A stretch of DNA of 54,969 nt, from positions 1-54,969 of the forward strand of contig NZ_JACXSI010000026.1 in NCBI RefSeq assembly GCF_014712675.1, in the 5' to 3' direction. The position numbers and the translations under genes were made by a program. Below, one piece after another: positions 42,820 to 51,877 of this stretch (positions are counted from its first letter, which is position 1; every line of letters starts with the position of its first letter). Origin of the DNA: Peribacillus faecalis (GTDB lineage: Bacteria > Bacillota > Bacilli > Bacillales > DSM-1321). The notes under the pieces are model-generated. The model saw only the letters and a program-made list of their open reading frames with translations, had not been told where the DNA came from and searched no databases.

Positions 42820-43056
42820 ATGTCTGAACAAGCAATTACTGAACAAGTACAAGAAGTTTTAGATAAATTACGTCCATTTTTACTTCGTGACGGCGGTGAC
42901 TGTGAACTAGTTGATGTAGAAGACGGTATCGTAAAGCTTCGTTTACTTGGAGCTTGCGGAAGCTGCCCAAGTTCTACAATTACTTTAAAGGCGGGCATTG
43001 AGCGTGCTCTTCTTGAAGAAGTACCTGGTATTGTAGAAGTAGAACAAGTTTTTTAA
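42820..43056 (+). CDS. yutI: NifU-like Fe-S scaffold domain protein YutI
   Basis: The 78-residue protein is a single NifU C-terminal domain with [20 protein letters not shown] (residues 14-33) and the cluster-binding CGSCPSS (near 46-52). It assembles or carries Fe-S clusters. ATG at 42820 is fixed by AAAGGAG upstream; longer in-frame extension has no site. A TATAAT at 42784-42789 is a likely -10. Divergent from yuzD. B. subtilis YutI is longer (about 111 residues). Confidence 0.9.
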   Translation: MSEQAITEQVQEVLDKLRPFLLRDGGDCELVDVEDGIVKLRLLGACGSCPSSTITLKAGIERALLEEVPGIVEVEQVF

Positions 43057-43061
43057 TAGAC

Positions 43062-43231
43062 TAAGAAAAACCGTTACCGCTCCTTTTTCATCATGATTAT
43101 ACTACTTGAATTCGCCTCGATGAAAAAGGAGACATGCGGCAGGACTAAGATGAATTGCACGAGAAACCCGGTTTTGGTTTCTTGGGCGAGGCAGCTTAGG
43201 CCCGAGCATGGCAGGTATAAGGTTAGACAGC
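43062..43231 (+). repeat. Modular repeat family B, short copy downstream of yutI
   Basis: It starts TAAGAAAAACCGTTACCGC five bases after the yutI stop, with the 5' hairpin (CTCCTTTTTCAT/ATGAAAAAGGAG). It then jumps directly to the AGAAACC/GGTTTCT hairpin and the terminal GTTAGACAGC. Both S sub-units and the family C module are missing, so it shows which modules are separable. Confidence 0.8.
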
Positions 43232-43237
43232 TATCTA

Positions 43238-43285
43238 ACAAAAGGGCCTCCACCAAGTCAGATGACTTATTGGAGGTCCTTTTTG
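43238..43285. terminator. Bidirectional terminator yutI/thrB
   Basis: The stem AAAAGGGCCTCCA/TGGAGGTCCTTTT with A and T runs lies directly at the thrB stop codon and after the family B copy. Confidence 0.88.
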
Positions 43286-44209
43286 CTAACTATGAATCGT
43301 ATCCGCCTTTGTCATTACGACACAGCCCTCTTGATCGATTTCAACTTGTTTGACATCGCAATCCGGGAATCGTTCAGATAAATCCTCTAACAAATGAGAC
43401 ATCTTCTCCGTTTCTGCAAAACAAACAATGCTCGGACCCGCTCCGCTCAGCGCAACACCAAAAGCCCCTCTTTCGTAAGCAAATCCCTCTACCTCCGACA
43501 GAAGCGGCACAAGCTCCCTTCTGTACGGTTGATGAAACAAATCGCGTTTCATCATACTTCCTGCAAGTTCAAAGTTCCCTGATAAAAGGGCAGCCAAAAA
43601 TGTATTAGCAATTGCACTTGCTTTCACGCTTTCTTTAAAGCTTAAAGACGGAGGCAGCACATTTCGTGAATCGCTGGTCAACAGCTCGTATTTTGGTATT
43701 ACAACGGCGACAGCCACAGAAGCTAGCGGAAATGATAACAAGGATGTTTGTTCCTCTTCGTGCATGCCGACTACCAAACCTCCTGCAACTGAAGCTCCGG
43801 CGTTGTCCGGGTGTCCCTCTTCATAAGAAGCAAGATACACCTTTTCCTCTTTTGTCAAATGCAAATGACAAAGACTGTCCGCTAACTGAATACCCGCTAC
43901 AATCGCTGATGCACTGCTTCCAAGTCCTCTAGCGAGAGGAATCTCGCTTTCTACAGCAAGGCGACATGTCGGCAGCGTTTTGCCGTATTTGGCTGCTGTT
44001 TTTTTCGCAATTTGAATTACATAATGGCTCTCATCTGTCGGGAAAGCTTTCATTTCTTCTGATAACGGCATGACTTCCCATTTGTCGCTTCGGTATACAT
44101 GCACAGTCAAATAAAGCGAAAGAGCTAATCCAATCGAGTCAAAACCCGGTCCCAGATTGGCCGTACTTGCCGGAACACGGATGCTGAACATCATGTCATC
44201 GTTGCTCAT
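43286..44209 (-). CDS. thrB: Homoserine kinase
   Basis: The 307-residue GHMP kinase has [18 protein letters not shown] at residues 13-30, the ATP-loop [12 protein letters not shown] at 91-102 and a late [15 protein letters not shown]. It phosphorylates homoserine for threonine synthesis. The ATG overlaps the thrC stop codon (ATGA type, four bases), so it is translationally coupled as the last gene of hom-thrC-thrB. Confidence 0.95.
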   Translation of the reverse strand: MSNDDMMFSIRVPASTANLGPGFDSIGLALSLYLTVHVYRSDKWEVMPLSEEMKAFPTDESHYVIQIAKKTAAKYGKTLPTCRLAVESEIPLARGLGSSASAIVAGIQLADSLCHLHLTKEEKVYLASYEEGHPDNAGASVAGGLVVGMHEEEQTSLLSFPLASVAVAVVIPKYELLTSDSRNVLPPSLSFKESVKASAIANTFLAALLSGNFELAGSMMKRDLFHQPYRRELVPLLSEVEGFAYERGAFGVALSGAGPSIVCFAETEKMSHLLEDLSERFPDCDVKQVEIDQEGCVVMTKADTIHS

Positions 44210-45267
44210 ATTGCAGCCACACCTTGAATATGGGCAATAATCTCTTCTTCGTCTGTAGGAAGCACAACCGGCTTAATCTCGCTATATTCCACAGCTGTCG
44301 TCGGATCTTTTAATCCGTTTCCTGTTAATACAGCAACAACTTTGCTGCCTTTTTCAATTTCACCTGTTTTCAATTGCTTCAGTAACCCGGCAATACTTGC
44401 GCATGAACCCGGCTCCGCAAAAATACCCTCTTTTCGAGCAAGCATTTTGTATGCGGCAATAATTTCTTCATCTGTTACTTCATCAATTTTACCGTTCGAT
44501 TCTTCAGCTGCTTCAACTGCAAATTTCCAGCTCGCAGGATTGCCGATACGGATTGCTGTTGCGATTGTTTCCGGTGCTTCAATTACTTCTCCGCGCACGA
44601 TTGCAGCAGATCCTTCCGCCTCGAAACCATGCATTTCTGGAAGTTTAGTGCCTTTTTTCTCATGATACTCTTTAAAGCCTTTCCAATATGCTGTAATGTT
44701 TCCAGCATTTCCGACTGGAATAACTAGAACATCCGGAGCATCACCAAGTGCATCACAAATTTCGAATGCCGCTGTTTTTTGCCCTTCAATACGGTAGGGA
44801 TTAACTGAATTCACGAGTGTGATCGGTGATTTTTCACTAATGCTTCGTACAATTTTTAAAGCATGGTCGAAGTTGCCGTCAATTGCGACAATCTCAGCAC
44901 CGTACATAACTGCTTGAGCCAGTTTGCCCATTGCAATTTTACCGTCTGGAATAATGACGATGCAGCGCAACCCCGCTCTTGCTGCATAAGCCGCAGCTGC
45001 TGCCGATGTATTACCTGTTGATGCGCAAATGATTGTATCGCTTCCTGCTTCAATTGCTTTAGCGACAGCCATCACCATACCGCGATCCTTAAATGATCCA
45101 GTCGGATTAGCTCCCTCATATTTCACGTAAAGCTCGATACCCAATTCTTTAGATAAATTTTCGCATTTCAATAATGGCGTATTACCTTCTAATAATGTTA
45201 ATGTCGGTGTGTTTTCAGTAACCGGAAGATATTCGCTGTATTCTTTAATTAATCCTTGCCAACTCAT
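44206..45267 (-). CDS. thrC: Threonine synthase
   Basis: The 353-residue PLP enzyme has its Schiff-base lysine at residue 60 ([10 protein letters not shown]), the phosphate-binding loop near [12 protein letters not shown] and [17 protein letters not shown] near 84-100. It converts O-phosphohomoserine to threonine. It overlaps the hom stop codon by one base. This is the short Bacillus-type enzyme. Confidence 0.95.
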   Translation of the reverse strand: MSWQGLIKEYSEYLPVTENTPTLTLLEGNTPLLKCENLSKELGIELYVKYEGANPTGSFKDRGMVMAVAKAIEAGSDTIICASTGNTSAAAAAYAARAGLRCIVIIPDGKIAMGKLAQAVMYGAEIVAIDGNFDHALKIVRSISEKSPITLVNSVNPYRIEGQKTAAFEICDALGDAPDVLVIPVGNAGNITAYWKGFKEYHEKKGTKLPEMHGFEAEGSAAIVRGEVIEAPETIATAIRIGNPASWKFAVEAAEESNGKIDEVTDEEIIAAYKMLARKEGIFAEPGSCASIAGLLKQLKTGEIEKGSKVVAVLTGNGLKDPTTAVEYSEIKPVVLPTDEEEIIAHIQGVAAI

Positions 45268-46562
45268 TATGCTTCATCTCCTTCAACGCGATAGGTGCTT
45301 TTAATATTGTGAACTAGTGCATTATCCTTTAATTGATTTAAAATATTTTCATAGTCTTGCAAGGATGCGCGGTGTGTCACTAGGACAATTTCAGCAGAAT
45401 CCTTTTCTTTAATCGGCAATTGCAAAATCTTTTCAAAGCTGACACTATGCTTAGCAAACAACGTTGTAATCTTCGCAAACACGCCAACTTCGTCCTTCAC
45501 ATGCAAGCGCAAAAAATACTTCGAATAAACTTCATCCGGTTTTTTCAAGCATTTCTCAAACTGAGGCGCCGCTGCACTTCGCCCATTAACACCAAGGCGC
45601 ATATTCTTCATTGTCATGACAAGATCTGATACAACAGATGTCGCAGTCGGTAAACTTCCGGCACCCGGTCCGTAAAACATCGTCTCGCCAACCGCTTCCC
45701 CATATACGTAAACAGCATTATACTCATCATTCACATTAGCTAACGGATGCGCTTCAGGCAACAGTGTTGGCTGAACGCTTACTTCAACCTTTTCGTCTGT
45801 TCTGGAAGCAATGCCGATCAGCTTCATCGTATAGCCGAGTCGCTTGCTGTAATCTAAGTCTTCTTTTGTAATACTTGTAATTCCTTTTACACTGACATCG
45901 GACAAATCGATTTTCATAGAAAAACCGAGTGTTGCTAGGATAGCCATTTTTCTCGCAGCATCCAAGCCTTCAACATCAGCTGTCGGATCGCTTTCAGCAT
46001 ATCCGAGTTGTTGCGCTTCGGTTAATACTTCTTCGTAAGGACTTCCGTACTTGCTCATTTTTGTTAAGATGAAGTTCGTTGTTCCATTTACGATACCCAT
46101 CATCTTTGTAATGCGGTCTGATGCAAGACCGTCCACTAATCCACGCAAAATTGGAATACCGCCCGCAACACTTGCTTCATAAAATAAATCACAGCCATTG
46201 TGAGTAGCTTCTTCCAGCAATTCTGAACCGTATAAAGCCATTAAATCTTTATTAGCAGTAATGATATGTTTTTTATTGCGGATTGCTCGCAACAAATATT
46301 CTTTCGTCGATTCTACTCCGCCCATTACTTCAATCACTACGTCAATCTCCGGATCATCAATAATTTCATCCGCAGATAAAGTCAGCATATTTCTATCAAT
46401 CTCAAAATCTCGAGCTTTATCGATATTCTTCACTAAAATTTTCTTTATTTTAACCGGACAGCCGACTTGATGCATCAGCTTATCTTGATGATTATTGATA
46501 ATCTGGACAACACCGCTTCCGACTGTGCCTAACCCCAATAAACCAATTGAAATAGCTTTCAT
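45267..46562 (-). CDS. hom: Homoserine dehydrogenase
   Basis: The 431-residue protein has the NAD(P) loop [13 protein letters not shown] (residues 8-20). The substrate domain carries [15 protein letters not shown] (about 175) and [18 protein letters not shown] (about 206-223). A C-terminal ACT domain (from [19 protein letters not shown], about 350) is for threonine feedback. It is first in the threonine operon. Ribosome site AAAGGAG and a good SigA promoter (46617-46645). Confidence 0.95.
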   Translation of the reverse strand: MKAISIGLLGLGTVGSGVVQIINNHQDKLMHQVGCPVKIKKILVKNIDKARDFEIDRNMLTLSADEIIDDPEIDVVIEVMGGVESTKEYLLRAIRNKKHIITANKDLMALYGSELLEEATHNGCDLFYEASVAGGIPILRGLVDGLASDRITKMMGIVNGTTNFILTKMSKYGSPYEEVLTEAQQLGYAESDPTADVEGLDAARKMAILATLGFSMKIDLSDVSVKGITSITKEDLDYSKRLGYTMKLIGIASRTDEKVEVSVQPTLLPEAHPLANVNDEYNAVYVYGEAVGETMFYGPGAGSLPTATSVVSDLVMTMKNMRLGVNGRSAAAPQFEKCLKKPDEVYSKYFLRLHVKDEVGVFAKITTLFAKHSVSFEKILQLPIKEKDSAEIVLVTHRASLQDYENILNQLKDNALVHNIKSTYRVEGDEA

Positions 46563-46616
46563 CGCTTAATCTCCTTTTGTTCTTCCACAGAAAACAAATG
46601 TATTTATATGAAAGAC

Positions 46617-46645
46617 ATTATACTCTCATCTCAAACTAATTTCAA
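46617..46645 (-). promoter_or_regulatory. Promoter of hom-thrC-thrB
   Basis: On the minus strand, -35 TTGAAA (46640-46645), exactly 17 bases, and a perfect -10 TATAAT (46617-46622). The leader to hom is about 45 bases, too short for a T-box, so control is probably by a DNA-binding regulator. Confidence 0.8.
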
Positions 46646-46725
46646 TAGTCTAAAATTACAGAATATTTTACATGTGCTTATTTTACCACGTATCGTCCTG
46701 ATTTCTACCTATTTTACAATAATTT

Positions 46726-47727
46726 TTATAGCCAATCGACTTTCGGAATTCGCAGTTTGCCAATCGGTACACGCAATACATCGTAAAATTCACGCAAAAA
46801 TTCCTCGTAATGATGAGTCCGCTGCAAATAGTTTTGCAAAAAATCTTCTACATGGCGTTGATCATCCTCTTTGCTGCTACTGTAATATCGTTCAATCGCT
46901 TCCAGATAATGAACCGGGAATAATAAACGGGCATATAGCAAACGCCAAGAGAAACTACTTAAGGGCGTATAATAACTATACTCCTCCACAAAGCGGGTCA
47001 TTCCCGGGCGATACGTATGAGGAAAACGAAAATAATGCTCGCGAACCCACTCGCCCACATCTCTTGAATGATGATCGAATACCCAATCAAATGGATTTTT
47101 GACTAAATATTCGCCTAACCATAAGTCACTGTAAAATCTCTCATGACAGATTGTACCGGCATCATTCCCTGCAGGATCATCATCAATTTCGCAGTCGACC
47201 AAGTATTGGATCGCATTTTCTCCAAGCGATAAGAAATAAGGAAACGACTCTACAAACATTCTTTCAAATTCGTTAACAGGATTGGACTGCACTTTCTCTT
47301 TCCAAACGTTCTCCAAGCGGTCGATTCTCTCCTCCCACAGCTCTTTCCACTTACCAATGCGGTTGCATTCCTGCAATGGTTCCGCAAAAATGCGGCCCCT
47401 TTCATGAAATCTCGCCAACTTTTTCCCCATTCGAACAGGACGCGGTTCTTCAAGAAGCGCATTGCCCAATAGAAGAAATACACTATCATCATTTTCCGAT
47501 AAAAATGTTTCATTTATAGTAGGCACAAATGATGATACATAAGGATCTCCTTGCCGTTTCATGAAGTCAGACATCTTCAGGCGTTCCATCAATTCATTTT
47601 CATTGACTTCATAAATCGGAATTATTGTATACAAATAATTATTTGAAAAGAAACATCTGTAATTCCCCTTTGTTTCCTGCCTCTCCATAATTAGTCCATA
47701 GTTTTTATAAATAACATCTTCAAGCAT
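46726..47727 (-). CDS. yutH: Spore coat-associated protein YutH (CotS-like)
   Basis: The 333-residue protein has the aminoglycoside-phosphotransferase/CotS-like kinase fold, but degenerate. GTICHERFYSDLWLGE near residues 190-205 stands in for the usual HGDLHPGN loop, and DWVFDHHSRDVGEWVRE near 213-229 stands in for the DFD motif. B. subtilis YutH localises to the spore coat. ATG has AGAGGGGG upstream. Next to hom, as in B. subtilis. Confidence 0.88.
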   Translation of the reverse strand: MLEDVIYKNYGLIMERQETKGNYRCFFSNNYLYTIIPIYEVNENELMERLKMSDFMKRQGDPYVSSFVPTINETFLSENDDSVFLLLGNALLEEPRPVRMGKKLARFHERGRIFAEPLQECNRIGKWKELWEERIDRLENVWKEKVQSNPVNEFERMFVESFPYFLSLGENAIQYLVDCEIDDDPAGNDAGTICHERFYSDLWLGEYLVKNPFDWVFDHHSRDVGEWVREHYFRFPHTYRPGMTRFVEEYSYYTPLSSFSWRLLYARLLFPVHYLEAIERYYSSSKEDDQRHVEDFLQNYLQRTHHYEEFLREFYDVLRVPIGKLRIPKVDWL

Positions 47728-48001
47728 TTATTTACCCCCTCTTCAATTATGTATTTCAGCTGTATTTAGGGCATTCTATTCATGTGTATGTCTATTTATA
47801 CAGGTCTTTTCATACTCACAACAGTTTCGCAAATTTGCGATGTTGCAACGTACAAGGTACAAGACGCAAATACTGGAGCATACAATACAACAAGAAATTT
47901 TGCGTCATCAGTCCTTAGTAGGCCCATTTTTATACACTGCCTTCTTACTTCTTCATAAAAATTTATCCAACACGAAAATTTTAATAAAGGTGGAACAAAG
48001 C

Positions 48002-48499
48002 ATGAACGAAAAACAAATCAGTTTATCAGAAAAAACAGCTCGCGAATGGTTACTCGAACGAGGTGTTGAAACAAGAGATATCGCTGAACTGGTACTTTTT
48101 TTACAAAAAGCGTATCATGAGAATTTAAATATAGATGAGTGCTTAAAAAATGTTGAACGAGTATTGTCTAAGCGCGAAGTACAAAATGCCATTCTAACTG
48201 GGATCCAGCTCGATATTTTGGCTGAAAAACGTTTACTGGAGGAACCTTTGCAATCCATCATTGAAACGGATGAAGGCTTATATGGTGTTGATGAAGTACT
48301 GGCCTTTTCTATTGTCAATGTATATGGATCAATCGGTTTTACCAATTACGGATATATCGACAAACAAAAGCCGGGAATACTGCAAAAATTAAATGATAAA
48401 TCAAGCGGTCAATGTCATACTTTCCTTGATGATATTGTTGGAGCGATTGCAGCGGCAGCTTCTAGCCGTTTAGCTCACCGAAAAGAAAATACCGAGTGA
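48002..48499 (+). CDS. yutG: Phosphatidylglycerophosphatase A-type protein YutG
   Basis: The 165-residue protein matches B. subtilis YutG in length (165). It has ISLSEKTAREWLLERGV at the start, DEGLYGVDEVLAFSIVNVYGSIGFTNYGYIDK in the middle and a late FLDDIVGAIAAAASSRLAH, family blocks of PgpA-related proteins. The family dephosphorylates phosphatidylglycerophosphate in Gram-negatives; the role in Bacillus is less sure. ATG at 48002 follows AAAGGTGG. In-frame sequence upstream to 47840 has no site. Confidence 0.85.
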   Translation: MNEKQISLSEKTAREWLLERGVETRDIAELVLFLQKAYHENLNIDECLKNVERVLSKREVQNAILTGIQLDILAEKRLLEEPLQSIIETDEGLYGVDEVLAFSIVNVYGSIGFTNYGYIDKQKPGILQKLNDKSSGQCHTFLDDIVGAIAAAASSRLAHRKENTE

Positions 48500-48532
48500 T
48501 TAAAATGCTGTCAAATATTCTATATGTATAAG

Positions 48533-48587
48533 AAAATAACCAGGGCCTCTGAAAATGATTAATTCTTCAGCGACCCTGGTTATTTAT
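48533..48587. terminator. Bidirectional terminator yutG/tandem-repeat gene
   Basis: The stem AATAACCAGGG/CCCTGGTTATT with a nested small hairpin (CTGAA/TTCAG) lies between convergent genes. Confidence 0.8.
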
Positions 48588-49246
48588 TAACTGCCCCAGT
48601 TAAATGGATATGGTTGCATAGGTGGAGCTTGTGGAGGCCTAGGCGGTTTTGGCGGAGGAGCCGGCATCCAGCTTCCCGGCGATTGACTTCCCGGTGACGG
48701 TGGCGGCCAGCTGCCCGGATTTTGCGGCATTCCTCCTGGTGTCGGCGGTGGCCAACCTCCTGGGTTTTGCGGCATTCCTCCTGGTGTCGGCGGTGGCCAG
48801 CTGCCCGGGTTTTGCGGCATTCCTCCTGGTAACGGTGGTGACCAGCCGCCTGAATGATGCGGCATTCCTCCTGGTGTCGGCGGTGGCCAACCTCCTGGGT
48901 TTTGCGGCATTCCTCCTGATGTCGGAGGTGGCCAGCTGCCCGGATTCTGCAGCATTCCTCCTGGTGTTGACGGAGACCAGCCGCCTGAATGATGCGGCAT
49001 TCCTCCTGGTGTTGGCGTAGACCAGCTGCCCGGATTTTGCGACATTCCTCCTGGCATAGGCGTCCAATTTCCCTGACTTGACTGCTGGCCGCCTTGAACC
49101 GGCATGATCCAACTTTCTACACTTGCTGGTTGACCTAGTTGAAACGGGTTCATACTCTGCGTTTGCATTGGATCGGAATAAGATTCAGGTGAAGAGAATT
49201 CAGGTCTTCCGAAGTCGTACGGAGAAACATACTCATATGGATTCAT
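48587..49246 (-). CDS. Pro/Gly-rich tandem-repeat protein, likely spore surface
   Basis: The 219-residue protein has a short non-repeat head (NPYEYVSPYDFGRPE). Eight 15-residue repeats follow, of the form PGGMPQNPGSWPPPT, alternating with PGGMPHHSGGWSPP types. The tail is Pro-rich (PPPKPPRPPQAPP) and ends PYPFNWGS. No named family is recognised. No signal peptide is visible. The composition and its place between yutG/yutH and yutF suggest a spore coat or exosporium protein, an inference. ATG at 49244-49246 follows AAGGGAG by eight bases. Opposite-strand frames through the repeats are shadows. Confidence 0.7.
   Translation of the reverse strand: MNPYEYVSPYDFGRPEFSSPESYSDPMQTQSMNPFQLGQPASVESWIMPVQGGQQSSQGNWTPMPGGMSQNPGSWSTPTPGGMPHHSGGWSPSTPGGMLQNPGSWPPPTSGGMPQNPGGWPPPTPGGMPHHSGGWSPPLPGGMPQNPGSWPPPTPGGMPQNPGGWPPPTPGGMPQNPGSWPPPSPGSQSPGSWMPAPPPKPPRPPQAPPMQPYPFNWGS
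48686..49055 (-). repeat. 45-bp tandem repeat array (eight units)
   Basis: It encodes the eight 15-residue units of the surface-type protein. Most units keep GGCATTCCTCCTGGT on the plus strand. Near-identical adjacent units imply recent copy-number change, so length should vary between strains. Confidence 0.88.
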
Positions 49247-49306
49247 TTTCACAGCTCCCTTACTTTAGGTGGATATCACGTAACAGATTCTCCACATTAT
49301 ATGAGC

Positions 49307-49346
49307 GCATAAAAAAAATGCATGGGCAGTTTACCCATACATTTTG
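49307..49346 (-). terminator. Terminator of yutF
   Basis: On the minus strand, the stem AAAATG-ATGGG/CCCAT-CATTTT is followed by a T run, 26 bases after the yutF stop codon. Confidence 0.8.
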
Positions 49347-49371
49347 GTATCTGATTGGCAAGTAGACTAGA

Positions 49372-50136
49372 TTAATACTCCCAGTCATCCAATGAATCAA
49401 TTACATATGTAGGTTGCTTTTCTACATTCTTTAACTGTTCACGCGTTGTTACGCCTGTTAGAACAAGCAATGTATCAATACCAGCATTCATCCCTGCCTT
49501 AATATCGGTATCGTAAAAATCCCCTACCATAATCGTTTCTTCTTTTTTCACTCCTAAAGCTTCAAGCGCTTGTTCCATAATGATTTTTTCCGGTTTTCCG
49601 ATAAAAGTCGGCTGCACACCTGTTGATACAGAGACTACCGCTGTCAATGATCCGTTCCCTGGCATAAATCCTCTTTCTGTGGGCAGAGCTATATCCGCAT
49701 TAGTAGAGACAAACTTTGCACCGGCACGAACAGCTAGACAAGCTTTCCCCAGTTTTTCATAAGTAATTTGACGGTCAATCCCTGTTACAACATAGTCCGG
49801 CTTTTCATCTTCAAATGTGAAGCCTCTCACTGCAAGAGCTTCCCTAATCCCGTCTTCACCAATAACATATACGGAAGCATCCTGTTTTTGCTCGTAAATA
49901 TAATTCGCAGTTGCCTGACTTGTTGTGAACACTTGCTGCGGCTCTGTAGGGATATCGAATTCAGTTAACTTTGCCGCTACTTGGTCCGGCGTTCTTGAAG
50001 AGTTGTTCGTCACGAATAAATAAGGAATATTTCTTTTTTTCAATTCATGAACAAATCGGCTTGCCGCTTCTATTTTCTCTGTACCTTTGTACATCGTTCC
50101 ATCTAAGTCAATTAAGTAACCTTTATAGTGCTTCAA
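49372..50136 (-). CDS. yutF: NagD-type HAD phosphatase YutF
   Basis: The 254-residue protein has HAD motif I YKGYLIDLDGTMYKG at the start, motif II VTNNSSRTP near residue 41, GKPEKIIMEQAL near 180-191 and motif IV MVGDFYDTDIKAG near 204-216. It is a C2a-cap phosphatase; substrates are small phosphate esters, not defined. TTG at 50134-50136 is chosen because GGAG ends eight bases before it and the family begins with this KHYKGYLID core. A longer in-frame start would include the ribosome site in its coding sequence. Confidence 0.88.
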   Translation of the reverse strand: MKHYKGYLIDLDGTMYKGTEKIEAASRFVHELKKRNIPYLFVTNNSSRTPDQVAAKLTEFDIPTEPQQVFTTSQATANYIYEQKQDASVYVIGEDGIREALAVRGFTFEDEKPDYVVTGIDRQITYEKLGKACLAVRAGAKFVSTNADIALPTERGFMPGNGSLTAVVSVSTGVQPTFIGKPEKIIMEQALEALGVKKEETIMVGDFYDTDIKAGMNAGIDTLLVLTGVTTREQLKNVEKQPTYVIDSLDDWEY

Positions 50137-50210
50137 CTTATTCACTCCTATTTTCAAACTCGCATTCTACTTTTCTATAATAACATTCTCTTTGTTCCTA
50201 AAGGTCTTAA

Positions 50211-50250
50211 AAATAAAAAAGCCAGCATTACATCCGCTGGCTTTCTATAA
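50211..50250 (-). terminator. Terminator of the DedA gene
   Basis: On the minus strand, the stem AAAGCCAGC/GCTGGCTTT is followed by a T run, five bases after the DedA-family stop codon. Confidence 0.88.
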
Positions 50251-50254
50251 AAAT

Positions 50255-50869
50255 CTATTCAATTTTCGAAGCAGCTCTATTTTTATCGGCAGCCATGCGT
50301 TTATAGATAACAAAAGCTATAACCGCTGCTACTACGACACCCGCAATCGGAAAAGCGTATTTATCGAAAATAGCTCCGGCTTGCTCCCAATTCTCTCCCA
50401 GCTTGAATCCTAAGTATAAGTAGAAGTATGTAATCGGGTACATCGCAAGAAAAGTATACAGACAAAATTTAGAGAACTTCATTTTCGTCATTCCGCACGG
50501 AATTGAAATTGCTGTTCTGACAACCGGAAGAAACCTTGCAAAAAATGCGACACCATGGCCATATTTTTCAAAGAACTGATCAGATGCCCTTATTTGCTTG
50601 TCCGTTACTAAAAAATACTTGCCGTATTTCTCAACAATCGGTCTTCCTCCATATCTACCCAATGCATATAAAGTGGCAGGTCCGATAGTTCCGCCGACTG
50701 TGCCTGCAAGCGCAAGCAAATGAATATTGAAATCTCCTTGAGATACCCAATATCCCGCAAGCGGCAATACAATTTCTGCCGGAATAAACTCAAAACAAAG
50801 TGCCAATAATACTCCAAAATAAGAAAATTGTTTGAAAAATTCAACAATGTTTAATGCAATCTCTGACAT
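50255..50869 (-). CDS. DedA family membrane protein
   Basis: The 204-residue protein has the DedA/VTT domain: FEFIPAEIVLPLAGYWVSQG near residues 26-45, GGTIGPATLYALGRYGG near 59-75, and FARFLPVVRTAISIPCGMTKM near 110-130 with the conserved arginine. DedA proteins are lipid scramblases or flippases; some return undecaprenyl phosphate. A B. subtilis relative is YngC. It is not part of the B. subtilis yut cluster, so it is an addition here. AGAGGTG precedes ATG. Confidence 0.85.
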   Translation of the reverse strand: MSEIALNIVEFFKQFSYFGVLLALCFEFIPAEIVLPLAGYWVSQGDFNIHLLALAGTVGGTIGPATLYALGRYGGRPIVEKYGKYFLVTDKQIRASDQFFEKYGHGVAFFARFLPVVRTAISIPCGMTKMKFSKFCLYTFLAMYPITYFYLYLGFKLGENWEQAGAIFDKYAFPIAGVVVAAVIAFVIYKRMAADKNRAASKIE

Positions 50870-50997
50870 ATTTCACCTCTATAGCCCTTTGAGGAATCTA
50901 TTGTTCATTACTCTTTGCCTATACTTTCGGCAATTTTGCAACGATTCAATACCTTATGACTTTACTCTAAAACAGCATTTATTTCAAGCAGAAGGAC

Positions 50998-51022
50998 AGA
51001 GAAAATGACACCGGTCCTTTTT
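50998..51022 (+). repeat. Isolated family B 5' motif (diverged)
   Basis: CAGAGAAAATGACACCGGTC followed by CTTTTT resembles the family B start. Unlike other copies it does not follow a gene in the same direction, since both neighbours read leftward. It is probably a degenerate remnant. Confidence 0.4.
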
Positions 51023-51099
51023 GGTGAGGCGCATACTCCAGATTTGCAATAAACTCCGGATGATTACCTTCTTACGAAATTTTATACTTAAGAAGAAAT

Positions 51100-51134
51100 A
51101 AAAAAACAAGATGATATACCATCCTGCTTTTTTG
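51100..51134 (-). terminator. Terminator of yutE
   Basis: On the minus strand, AAGCAGGATG/CATCTTGTT with a short loop and a following T run, nine bases after yutE. The stem has a mismatch. Confidence 0.7.
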
Positions 51135-51142
51135 CTTGTCTA

Positions 51143-51580
51143 TTAGTTTTTAAATGCTGAAATTGGCCCCAGTTCATTTTCCAAGTAGCCGCGAACTGCT
51201 TCCGGGAATTTTTCAAACGCCATAATATTCTCTTGCAAAACTTCAACAAGGTTTCCGTGGTTCATGCTTAAATAATCTTGAACGACCATTTTTCTTAAAG
51301 GCAGCACATTTTTGAATTGCTCTTCCATCTCTTTTGTAATAACTCTTTCATCCAACAATATGTCGATAATATCTTCATAGCTGCCGGGATCGCGCATAAT
51401 AAAACCATCAATAATCACGTTGCTTGTATCAAGTACGTTATCAGTGATTGATTGAGTCAGGCGTTCTAGTGCCAGCAAAGATAATTCATCTTCCCAAGTC
51501 TCTTTCGCTTTGTACAAATTAAGGTTGTTTTCTAAGCATGTTAAATATTGTTCGATTTTTTGTCTGTCAACGAAGTACAT
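51143..51580 (-). CDS. yutE: DUF86/HepT-like protein YutE
   Basis: The 145-residue helical protein begins MYFVDRQKIEQYL and keeps the family block IIDGFIMRDPGSYEDIIDIL (near residues 68-87), ending LENELGPISAFKN. The HepT fold is the toxin half of HEPN/MNT pairs. No nucleotidyltransferase partner lies nearby, and in B. subtilis the gene is likewise solitary, so a toxin role is not supported. ATG at 51578-51580 is chosen for AAGGGACG upstream and family agreement. Sequence upstream to 51742 is non-coding. Confidence 0.87.
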   Translation of the reverse strand: MYFVDRQKIEQYLTCLENNLNLYKAKETWEDELSLLALERLTQSITDNVLDTSNVIIDGFIMRDPGSYEDIIDILLDERVITKEMEEQFKNVLPLRKMVVQDYLSMNHGNLVEVLQENIMAFEKFPEAVRGYLENELGPISAFKN

Positions 51581-51877
51581 TTTGATCGTCCCTTCATACT
51601 TATAATGCTGTAAGTAATATTTTTGAATAATAAATAAAATCCAAATTGTAAAATATGTATCTATAATCTGATGATAACATAGCTGCTTTCTCAGTTTCAA
51701 TTTCTTCACCTGAGAGTCATTTATTGAACAATAATAACTCAATTAAATTTCGCTATTTACAGTATTTTAATGGCATAATTCTTGTAATAATGATGGAAAT
51801 TAATACAATATGCCATACAATTGGTTGTTTTTTTGCTAAAATAAGCTGTGTAATTAGATGTATTGGAGGCTATATAT

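Noticed and set aside
46563-46725. T-box riboswitch before hom
   Set aside because: The promoter leaves a leader of only about 45 bases, with no T-box motif or antiterminator fold.
48686-49055. The regular repeats as a CRISPR array
   Set aside because: The units are contiguous 45-bp coding repeats without unique spacers, and no cas genes are near.
48639-49112. Long overlapping frames on both strands inside the tandem repeats
   Set aside because: The 45-bp period keeps three frames open on both strands. Only the Pro/Gly frame has a ribosome site and a sensible start.
51143-51580. YutE as the toxin of a HEPN/MNT toxin-antitoxin pair
   Set aside because: No nucleotidyltransferase antitoxin gene adjoins it, and the gene is a conserved solitary member in Bacillus.
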